NCBI GenBank assembly: GCA_946478755.1
Contig: CAMLDJ010000058.1
Location: 1 to 23,235, forward strand
Origin: an uncultured Pedobacter sp.
Lineage (GTDB): Bacteria > Bacteroidota > Bacteroidia > Sphingobacteriales > Sphingobacteriaceae
Direction: 5' to 3'
DNA length: 23,235 nt
How positions within the stretch are numbered: position 1 is the first letter of the stretch; each line of letters opens with the position of its first letter. Under the pieces are notes generated by a model that had not been told where the DNA came from, searched no databases, and saw only the letters and a program-made list of their open reading frames with translations. Positions 17,164 through 23,235 of this stretch are shown piece by piece. A program made the translations under genes and the position numbers.

Positions 17164-19769
17164 AATGGACATTTTGTTTAAGGAACTTATTTGTATTGTG
17201 CATCACGTTTATCACCATTGTCCCCATAAAAATGTTCGCTCAAAATAATAGTCAGTGGTTTTCCTGGGGCAATGGCCAAGGGCTGCCGGTAAGGGAGGGG
17301 TTAAGTAATACCGTAGCAGGTATAAGCAATGCGGTACTCATTGTAGCAGGTGGCAACAACTTCAAGGGTTTGATACAGGAGGGAGGAAGCAAGGTTGTCT
17401 ATGACAAGATTTATATAGCTAAAGATGGAAATACTTTAGAATGGATGGAGGCGGGCAAACTGCCGGGCCCATTGGCAAATGCCGCGGTTGTGAATTTTAA
17501 GGATGGACTGCTGGTGCTGGGAGGAACAAATGGTCAGCAGCCTACTGACCAGGTATTTTTTATGCGCTGGAATGCCGGCACTGGAAAAATAGAGTTGGAC
17601 ACCAACTATGCAAAATTGCCTGTCGCGCTTACTTCACTGTCTGCCGCCACAACAGGTAATCAAATTTATATAGCCGGGGGGCAGGACCAGAACGGTCAGC
17701 CCCGGCAGCTTTTTTACAGATTGGCACTCAACGCTGAGGGTACCTTTGCAGGTCAGCAATGGGAGGCGATGTCTGCCTTTCCAGGTGCGGCAAGGTTTGG
17801 CGCTGTTTTGACGGCCCAAAGCAATGGAGAACACGATTGTCTATACTTTTTTGGTGGTAAAGGTACGGCCGGCTACCTAACTGATGCTTATTCTTTTGAT
17901 CCCGGACACCTGAAATGGAAAATGCTCAAATCGCTCCCCAGGCCCGCGTTGTTTAGCCCTTATATGCCGATGGGACAAACCCATATTGTATTGTTCAGCG
18001 GTTCTGATGGTCACGATGCAGATCGCGCAATTGCTTTAAAAGACGATTACCATATGGTTCGGGACGTGCTGGTTTATCATACCATTACCAATACCTGGCT
18101 TAAACTGGACAACATACCGACCGGGGTTGCAGGGGCTGCTGCAGTGAAATGGAACAGTAAACTCATGCTGATAGGAGGCGAACTGAGACCAGGTGTACGC
18201 AGCAATGAGGTACAGATCGCGGCCATACAGACCACTAAACAAAAAAGTAAGTTTGGCTGGATCGACTACAGCACACTGGGGCTTTACCTGGTGATATTGG
18301 CAGGGATCAGTTACTATTTTTCGAGGCAAAAAGATGCATCAGCCGATTACCTGTTGGGCAGCAAAAACATTCCTTATTGGGCTGCAGGCATCAGTATTAT
18401 GGCTACGCAGGTCAGTGCCATCGGTTTTATGAGCATCCCAGCCAAAGCATATGCGGTAAACTGGGCATACTTTGCCGGGGTTTTTACCTGGTTCATTGCT
18501 GTGCCGATCGTTACCCGTGCCTACATTCCATTTATCAGGAAACTGAACGTGGTCAGTGCTTATCATTACCTGGAAGAGCGGTTTAATGCCGTCACCCGTA
18601 TGTTTGCCGCTGCTGTCTTTATGTTTTATCAGCTGGCCCGCATGGGCCTGGTACTCTACCTTCCGGCATTGGCCCTTTCGGCCGTTACCCCCCTGGATAC
18701 CCTCACCTGTATCCTGATCATGGGCGTATTGAGCACGGTTTATACCGTTGTCGGCGGATTTGAGGCGGTGATATGGATTGAAGTGGCGCAAGCTATATTA
18801 TTGTTTGGTGGAGGAGTAGTCTGCCTCGTATTGGCGATCGCAGGCCTGAACGGTGGCTTTGGTGATTTTCTAAGTCTGGGCATTGCCGATCAGAAATTCA
18901 GTCTGGGCGAGGCGGATTGGGGGCTGACTTCCTCTACGCTGTTTGTGATCCTTATTGGCAATGTCTTTATTCGATTGGGTAACCTGACCAGTGATCAGGC
19001 CGTAGTGCAGCGTTACATGACCACCAGCAGTTTGAAACAAGCACAGCGTAGTGTCTGGGCAGATGTGGCGATCTCTGTACCTTGGGCAGTAGTGGTATAT
19101 GGCCTGGGTACGGCCTTGTATGTGTTTTACAAACAGCATCCCGAACAATTAAGTCCCTCGATTTCAACGGATGGGATCTTGCCCATGTTTATTGCCCAGC
19201 AGGTTCCTATTGGACTTAGTGGATTGATCATTGCAGCTGTTTTTGCTGCTTCTATGTCTACCCTGGAAGGGTCTATTCATAGTGTGGCTACAATATTTAC
19301 GACTGATTTTTACAGTAAATACAGGAAAAATGTCAGCCAAAAAGAAATGGGGAAAGTTGCAAAAATCGCTACAGTGGTGTTGGGTGTTTTTGCCACTGGT
19401 TTTTCACTGATACTGGTCTTCATGGATGTTAACTCCATACTGGATGTTTTCCAGGAAATTACGGGACTATTTATCGGCGCTTCTACAGCCTTGTTTATGC
19501 TCGGTATCTTTACCAGGCGGACCAATGCAACGGGAGCGCTCATTGGGGCCATTAGCAGTGGTATTATCCTATATTTCATTAAAACGCATACCCCGCTTAG
19601 CTTTTGGCTGTACAGCGCTATCGGTTTTTTGAGTTGTTACATCATTGGATACCTGGCCAGCCTGGTATTCCCTGGCAAAAGAGGACTTCAGGGACTTACG
19701 TATTACACCATTAACGATAATTTAAAAGAAACTGTCAATGATTTACAACTCACAGCTGAGGAAAAATAA
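17157..19769 (+). CDS. Kelch sialic-acid mutarotase domain fused to SSS sodium symporter (copy 2)
   Basis: An 870-residue paralogue of the fusion at 787-3540. The signal segment ends near KMFAQ. Kelch blades follow to about residue 355 (LIVAGGNNF, LLVLGGTNG, IYIAGGQDQ, LYFFGGKGT, IVLFSGSDG, LMLIGGELRPG). The sodium:solute symporter starts at about residue 366 (FGWIDYSTLGLYLVIL) and carries the family-typical AASMSTLEGSIHSVATIFTTDFY-like stretch. Compared with copy 1 the propeller lacks an insert near the fifth blade (copy 1 residues around KALTDFKAAGDQG), and the helix after the SMST motif differs (LEGSIHS against ISSTMNS), so the two may carry different anomers or derivatives. The start overlaps the SusD stop. 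The expected role is conversion and uptake of periplasmic sialic acid for the lyase encoded three genes on. Confidence 0.9.
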   Translation: MVKWTFCLRNLFVLCITFITIVPIKMFAQNNSQWFSWGNGQGLPVREGLSNTVAGISNAVLIVAGGNNFKGLIQEGGSKVVYDKIYIAKDGNTLEWMEAGKLPGPLANAAVVNFKDGLLVLGGTNGQQPTDQVFFMRWNAGTGKIELDTNYAKLPVALTSLSAATTGNQIYIAGGQDQNGQPRQLFYRLALNAEGTFAGQQWEAMSAFPGAARFGAVLTAQSNGEHDCLYFFGGKGTAGYLTDAYSFDPGHLKWKMLKSLPRPALFSPYMPMGQTHIVLFSGSDGHDADRAIALKDDYHMVRDVLVYHTITNTWLKLDNIPTGVAGAAAVKWNSKLMLIGGELRPGVRSNEVQIAAIQTTKQKSKFGWIDYSTLGLYLVILAGISYYFSRQKDASADYLLGSKNIPYWAAGISIMATQVSAIGFMSIPAKAYAVNWAYFAGVFTWFIAVPIVTRAYIPFIRKLNVVSAYHYLEERFNAVTRMFAAAVFMFYQLARMGLVLYLPALALSAVTPLDTLTCILIMGVLSTVYTVVGGFEAVIWIEVAQAILLFGGGVVCLVLAIAGLNGGFGDFLSLGIADQKFSLGEADWGLTSSTLFVILIGNVFIRLGNLTSDQAVVQRYMTTSSLKQAQRSVWADVAISVPWAVVVYGLGTALYVFYKQHPEQLSPSISTDGILPMFIAQQVPIGLSGLIIAAVFAASMSTLEGSIHSVATIFTTDFYSKYRKNVSQKEMGKVAKIATVVLGVFATGFSLILVFMDVNSILDVFQEITGLFIGASTALFMLGIFTRRTNATGALIGAISSGIILYFIKTHTPLSFWLYSAIGFLSCYIIGYLASLVFPGKRGLQGLTYYTINDNLKETVNDLQLTAEEK

Positions 19770-19824
19770 ATCATGATCGCTTCTTCACCATTGAACATAA
19801 ATTATAAATCAAGAAAAATAAAAT

Positions 19825-20754
19825 ATGGAACACCTCATTGCGCTCGATGCCGGTTTAAGCAAATACCAACCATTAAAACGAATAATTTGCTATGATGATT
19901 TTGATAAAGGGTTGAACGGATGGATGGATTTACATCCCAATTATGTAGGCAAAGACTTCAATACCCTAAGATATAGCCATGTAGATAAGACCCAATGGGG
20001 CCCCTTGATGCTCAGCAGTGCAAGTTTCAGACTGGCCGGCACTCATGGCTCAATGGATGGGACCTATTCTTTAAAACTATCCACCCGTCCTGTGGCCAAT
20101 ACCTATACAGAAGCCCCGGCGCCGGGTAGCTTATCACATGGCATCAAACGGATGACCACACACCTGCCGAAAGGGTTAAGGCAATATGAGATGTGGTATG
20201 CGTATACGCCAGAACAGGATCGACAAGGCTTAAGTGAGCAGGCCATGCGTGCTTTCGGTATTTTTTTTGACATCCAGGACGATGATTACCGCTACTTTAT
20301 CGGTGCACGTTATGTCAACGCCGTTAACGGAGAAATGGTGCGACGCTGGCAGATCTTTAAGGCCAAGGAAGTCACTGACCTGGAATGGGCATACGGCGTG
20401 GAAAACGACTGGTGCAAAATGGGTATCGATGCCATGTGGTACGGTAAAAGATATGCAGATGGATCGACGGACGGCTTTGAATGGATTGAAGATGGTTACC
20501 AGGACCTTTGCTACAATGAAAGTGACGACAAAATCAATTGGAGTTACCTGAGGCTGCTGATTGATACCGAAAAAAGAGAATATGTAGAGTTGCAGTCTGG
20601 CAACAGGATTTTTGACCTCAGGGGCATGAAGCCAACACTTACCGCGCCTTATGCCAGGATAAAAGGACTGTTTAACCCCAGTCTGTGGGTAGAGAACGAT
20701 ACGGACCGACGTGTGTTCTTTTATGTTGATTCTATAGTAGTTTCCGGAGAATAA
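19825..20754 (+). CDS. Conserved-looking protein of unknown function, beta-rich (possibly DUF6772)
   Basis: A 309-residue protein without signal peptide or membrane segment, so cytosolic. It is rich in Trp, Tyr and Asp and looks like a concanavalin/LamG-type beta-sandwich: it opens with CYDDFDKGLNGWMDLHPNY, continues WGPLMLSSASFRLAGTHGS and YSLKLSTRPVA, and has FFDIQDDDYRYFIGARYVNA, RRWQIFKAKE and WSYLRLLIDTEKREYVEL. Such folds bind or cleave sugars, but I see no recognised catalytic signature. I think it matches a DUF6772-type family, from memory and not certain. It lies 55 bases after the second Kelch-symporter and 10 bases before another unknown gene, and the sialic-acid lyase follows that. 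Its place between importer and lyase suggests it acts on the imported sugar. No function is claimed. Confidence 0.8.
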   Translation: MEHLIALDAGLSKYQPLKRIICYDDFDKGLNGWMDLHPNYVGKDFNTLRYSHVDKTQWGPLMLSSASFRLAGTHGSMDGTYSLKLSTRPVANTYTEAPAPGSLSHGIKRMTTHLPKGLRQYEMWYAYTPEQDRQGLSEQAMRAFGIFFDIQDDDYRYFIGARYVNAVNGEMVRRWQIFKAKEVTDLEWAYGVENDWCKMGIDAMWYGKRYADGSTDGFEWIEDGYQDLCYNESDDKINWSYLRLLIDTEKREYVELQSGNRIFDLRGMKPTLTAPYARIKGLFNPSLWVENDTDRRVFFYVDSIVVSGE

Positions 20755-20764
20755 TTTTTGAAAT

Positions 20765-21103
20765 ATGAATATGAGACATTTTCACGCATCAGCAGTAGAG
20801 CGAAGAGTAAAATTTGAAAACGAATTGATTTCTCATCCTATGGAAGCGGGATGGGCGGCAGAAGCGATCTTCTTTTTAATTGTTGAGGAAATACCGGAAG
20901 GTTCCAGCCTGAACGCCATAGCGGAGATTTCTGGAGACGGCATCAACTGGATTCCAGAGGGGGCACTTTTTCCTGTAATCGATAAACCAGGTCATTATTT
21001 TTGTAAGGTATCCCATTTCGGGAACTGGCTCCGGGTATCCGGTAAAATTACCGGAAAGGATACCAGCATAAAGGCTTCTGTACACCTGCATTTAAAGTCC
21101 TGA
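20765..21103 (+). CDS. Small beta-rich protein of unknown function
   Basis: A 112-residue protein without signal peptide. It shows EAGWAAEAIFFLIVEEIPEG, then alternating beta-like stretches (LNAIAEISGDGINWIPEG, KVSHFGNWLRVSG, ASVHLHLKS) that suggest a small beta-sandwich. I do not recognise a family with confidence. It starts 10 bases after the preceding unknown gene (ATG 20765, with a second in-frame ATG at 20771), so the two are probably translated together and may form a complex. The base composition and the length of the open frame support a real gene. No catalytic motif is evident. Confidence 0.72.
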   Translation: MNMRHFHASAVERRVKFENELISHPMEAGWAAEAIFFLIVEEIPEGSSLNAIAEISGDGINWIPEGALFPVIDKPGHYFCKVSHFGNWLRVSGKITGKDTSIKASVHLHLKS

Positions 21104-21236
21104 GAAAAATGAGTTCCAAATGAAAAGACCGTTTTCCAGTTATGGCCTGTTAAATCCCTCATCAACCTTTGTGGCTTGAACCGCTGGAACTTTCGATGAT
21201 GCCTTTGATCAACCTAAAAAGAAAATATTTAATTAA

Positions 21237-21255
21237 ATGGTATCGCAGATACCAT
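21237..21255. promoter_or_regulatory. 19-bp palindrome directly upstream of nanA
   Basis: ATGGTATCGCAGATACCAT is a perfect 8-3-8 inverted repeat ending 16 bases before the nanA ATG. It contains GGTAT on each strand, similar to the GGTATA units bound by E. coli NanR. It may be an operator, or an RNA hairpin near the ribosome-binding region. The rest of the 168-base gap (21104-21271) holds no gene. A weak promoter-like pair, CTTG at 21175-21178 and TGCCTTTG at 21200-21207, has about the right spacing for a Bacteroidetes promoter but is not convincing. Confidence 0.45.
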
Positions 21256-21271
21256 ACAAAAAAACATAGTA

Positions 21272-22183
21272 ATGAATAAAATTACTGGATTAATTGCAGC
21301 AACATTTGCAGCTTACCATGAGGATGGTACAATAAACCTCGATATCATACCGGTTATTGTTGATAAAATGATAGCAGAAGGATTAACTGGCGTATTTATA
21401 TGCGGCACCAATGGAGAGGGACCGAATTTAACGACAGAAGAACGAATGGCCATTGCAGACGCCTATGTCAACGCCGCACAAAAGCGGATACTGGTATTGG
21501 TACATGTAGGGCACAGCTCAATTACAGAGTGTCGCAGATTAGCTGCCCATGCCGAAAAAATAGGTGCAGATGCCATTTCGGCCGTTGCGGCATTTTATTT
21601 TAAGCCAACTACGGTTAGCAATTTGGTTAAATGCATGGCAAAGATTGCAGCCGCGGCGCCGAATACTCCGTTTTACTATTATAACATACCAGCGTTAACG
21701 GGAGTCGCTTTAGATATGGTTAAGTTCTTAATGCTGGCTGAAGAGGCAATCCCAACACTGGCAGGTATTAAGTACACTGCGGCAACGCTGCACGAATACC
21801 AGGCTTGTTTAAACTATAAGGACCGTAAATTTGATATTTTGTTTGGTTATGATGAAATGCTGCTTTCGGCACTTGCTGTTGGCGCAAAAGGTGCAATTGG
21901 CAGCACCTATACTTTTTCCTCAGCAATTTATCATCAGCTGATCAAACTATACAATGAGGGTAAACAGGAGCTTGCAGCAAAATGGCAGCTTCATTCGGTA
22001 AACATGGTGCGTTGCTTAGTCAAGTATCCACCCATACCAGCACAAAGGGCCATCATGCAGATAAAAGGACTGGAACTGGGCAATTGTAGATTGCCGCTTG
22101 AACCGCTTTCTGCCAATGATACCCTTGCTTTAAAAGAAGATTTAGCTGAAATAGGTTTTTTTGAACTCGTTAATCAACATTAG
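21272..22183 (+). CDS. nanA: N-acetylneuraminate lyase
   Basis: A 303-residue cytosolic aldolase that splits N-acetylneuraminate into N-acetylmannosamine and pyruvate. It is a DapA/NanA-type barrel: GTNGE at residues 45-49 binds the pyruvate carboxylate, Y137 in YYNIPALTGV is the catalytic Tyr at the same number as E. coli NanA, and K167 in AGIKYTAATL is the Schiff-base Lys. The GTNGEGPNLTTEER form and the YNIPALTGV motif favour sialic-acid lyase over dihydrodipicolinate synthase, and the sialidases and mutarotase domains in the locus agree. A palindrome lies just upstream. Its last 24 bases, including the stop, are part of a 38-bp tandem duplication. No ManNAc epimerase or kinase follows in this window. 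Confidence 0.93.
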   Translation: MNKITGLIAATFAAYHEDGTINLDIIPVIVDKMIAEGLTGVFICGTNGEGPNLTTEERMAIADAYVNAAQKRILVLVHVGHSSITECRRLAAHAEKIGADAISAVAAFYFKPTTVSNLVKCMAKIAAAAPNTPFYYYNIPALTGVALDMVKFLMLAEEAIPTLAGIKYTAATLHEYQACLNYKDRKFDILFGYDEMLLSALAVGAKGAIGSTYTFSSAIYHQLIKLYNEGKQELAAKWQLHSVNMVRCLVKYPPIPAQRAIMQIKGLELGNCRLPLEPLSANDTLALKEDLAEIGFFELVNQH

Positions 22184-22235
22184 TCTGGACAAAAATGTTT
22201 GAACTCGTTAATCAACATTAGTCTGGACAAAAATG
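22160..22235 (+). repeat. Perfect 38-bp tandem duplication at the nanA 3' end
   Basis: Bases 22160-22197 are repeated without a mismatch at 22198-22235. The unit spans the last seven codons and stop of nanA, an 11-base spacer, and the ATG of the next gene. The second copy therefore supplies the present start of the pseudogene at 22233, while the first copy's ATG (22195) now opens an eight-codon decoy frame reading MFELVNQH and then stop. Before duplication the downstream ATG would have been 11 bases after nanA. Confidence 0.95.
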
Positions 22236-22588
22236 AAAATATCAATTAAAATAAAACTTGTTATCGTGCTGGTCGTTGCGATGTGTTTGCAACTGAATGC
22301 CCAGCATGCCGGGAAGACAGTAAGCATATTGATGATTGGTAACAGTTTTTCGCAGAATGCCTCGAGATATCTGCCCCAAATGGCTGAAGAAAATAATATA
22401 AATCTTGTTTTAGGCAGGGCAGAAATCGGTGGGATGATGCAGGTTGCTATCTCGCAGGTTTAGTGTGGTACGGCCATTTGTTTGGCAGAAATCCAACTCA
22501 GGTACGGTTCAAGCCACAATCGGTGTCCGATCAATTCTCAGCATTTTTGAAAAAAACTGCATTCAAAACAGTCAGGGTAAATAAATAA
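22233..22588 (+). pseudogene. SGNH/DUF4886-like esterase, internally deleted and frameshifted
   Basis: The open frame from 22233 encodes a signal peptide (KLVIVLVVAMCLQLNAQ) and an SGNH-hydrolase start, VSILMIGNSFSQNASRYLPQ, with the GNSFS serine block of DUF4886-type proteins, then LGRAEIGG, and stops at 22463 after 76 residues. In another frame from 22442 the sequence reads GCYLAGLVWYGHLFGRNP and on to a stop at 22586-22588, which looks like the normal C-terminus of the same family. The middle (including the expected catalytic Asp/His part) is missing and the two ends are joined out of frame at about 22436-22442. Family members are roughly 250-300 residues, so well over half the gene is gone. 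It is probably a former sialic-acid or glycan O-acetylesterase, by analogy only. An assembly error is possible. Confidence 0.75.
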
Positions 22589-22648
22589 GCTGGAAACAGG
22601 GATGATCCCGGACTACATCCATTTAAACCAACTATAAACTTAAATGAT

Positions 22649-23235
22649 ATGAACAAAACCTATTGTTTCAAAATTAGAATACAGTATTGCAACAGGGTTG
22701 TAATGGTATTTTCCTTTATTTTGCTAAGCCTTGCAGCTTGTAAAAAATCGAGTGTATCGCAGGATGTGGCCGCTGCCTCGAAGGAACAGGTACAACCCAG
22801 GTCCTCAGTTGAAAGCGAGTTTTCAATATTGGCCTTCAATGATCCGATCAAATTGTTTGATGGGGGCAGTGGCGTTTATCATTCCTATCGCATCCCATCT
22901 ATTATCCGGACAAAAAAAGGGACTTTAATTGCATTTTGTGAAGGGAGGGTAAATAACAACCGTGACTATGGAAACATCAATGTGATTTGCAGAAGGTCTA
23001 CCACCGACGGCAGCGGTTGGGGTCCAGAGATTTTGGTCAAAAGCAGCGACGGTACCTGGGGCAATCCTACTGCGGTTGTTAATCAAAGCGATGGAAAAAT
23101 CTGGCTGTTTATGTCCTATAATGCAGCCGGTTTGAGCCAAACTGGCGAAAACGGAACAACAAAGATTACCCAGCCGGGTCAACGAAAAACATTTGTTTGC
23201 TTTAGTACCTTTAATCAGGATGGAAATGAATGGTC
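22649..23235 (+). CDS. nanH: Exo-alpha-sialidase (GH33) lipoprotein, N-terminal part, cut by right edge
   Basis: From ATG 22649 the frame stays open to the window end (195 residues). It begins with a lipoprotein signal: hydrophobic VVMVFSFILLSLAAC with the lipidated Cys at residue 31, then a Ser/Gln linker. The GH33 catalytic domain starts near residue 60. YRIPSIIR (R81, first of the arginine triad) is followed by LIAFCEGR, D106 in NNNRDYGNINVICRRS (probable acid/base Asp), and an Asp-box-like STTDGSGW at 117-124. It would release sialic acid, and lipidation suggests membrane or surface anchoring. It is a second sialidase, apart from the one ending at 784. It lies 60 bases after the esterase pseudogene. 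The symbol is by function; the C-terminal catalytic Tyr and Glu lie beyond the window. Confidence 0.93.
   Translation, partial: MNKTYCFKIRIQYCNRVVMVFSFILLSLAACKKSSVSQDVAAASKEQVQPRSSVESEFSILAFNDPIKLFDGGSGVYHSYRIPSIIRTKKGTLIAFCEGRVNNNRDYGNINVICRRSTTDGSGWGPEILVKSSDGTWGNPTAVVNQSDGKIWLFMSYNAAGLSQTGENGTTKITQPGQRKTFVCFSTFNQDGNEW

Noticed and set aside
18339..18791. 150-codon open frame on the minus strand inside the second symporter
   Set aside because: It lies wholly inside a well-supported gene on the other strand, shows no family motif, and its composition (His, Gly, Gln rich) is what an antisense of membrane-protein codons gives.
22442..22588. Treating the C-terminal fragment as a separate small gene
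   Set aside because: It has no start codon in a sensible place and reads as the tail of the same esterase family as the fragment just upstream.
22599..22609. Short palindrome GGGATGATCCC between pseudogene and sialidase
   Set aside because: Five-base arms with a one-base centre are too short to be meaningful and too tight to form a hairpin.

Overview
The window comes from a Bacteroidetes chromosome, probably a Sphingobacteriaceae or Pedobacter-like soil or host-associated glycan degrader; the genus is an inference. The signs are a SusC/SusD pair, export signals that typically end in a ...AQ cleavage site, A-rich leaders without clear Shine-Dalgarno sequences, and moderate GC. Every credible gene lies on the + strand, and together they form a polysaccharide utilization locus (PUL) aimed at sialylated and probably sulfated glycans.

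Layout: the left edge (2-784) is the C-terminal part of a GH33 sialidase. It runs directly into a Kelch/sialic-acid-mutarotase domain fused to a sodium:solute symporter (787-3540), an FAD-dependent oxidoreductase (3547-4878), a sulfamidase-like S1 sulfatase (about 4956-6383), a GH31 glycosidase (6456-9050), a second S1 arylsulfatase (9115-10716) and a secreted alpha/beta-hydrolase esterase (10745-11593). A FadR-type GntR regulator (11751-12437) follows. The 186-base gap after it holds two perfect inverted repeats, one with the GTA-N-TAC core expected of FadR-type operators. Next come SusC (12624-15620), SusD (15640-17163), a second Kelch-symporter fusion (17157-19769), two cytosolic-looking proteins of unknown function (19825-20754 and 20765-21103) and an N-acetylneuraminate lyase, NanA (21272-22183). 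After nanA there is a perfect 38-bp tandem duplication, an internally deleted and frameshifted SGNH/DUF4886-like esterase pseudogene (22233-22588), and the N-terminal part of a second, lipoprotein sialidase (22649 to the right edge).

Proposed logic: surface and periplasmic sialidases, sulfatases, the GH31 enzyme and the esterase strip a decorated glycan, and SusC/SusD binds and imports pieces across the outer membrane. The alpha-anomer of Neu5Ac released by sialidase would be handled in the periplasm by the Kelch domains and passed to the attached symporters. NanA then splits Neu5Ac into ManNAc and pyruvate. The regulator probably senses sialic acid or a breakdown product, like E. coli NanR, which is in the same subfamily. 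No ManNAc epimerase or kinase and no GlcNAc-6-P genes are present, so the pathway must finish elsewhere.

The parts least explained by known biology are the two orphan genes between transporter and lyase, the FAD oxidoreductase, the pair of Kelch-symporter fusions, the palindromes, and the recent-looking damage downstream of nanA.
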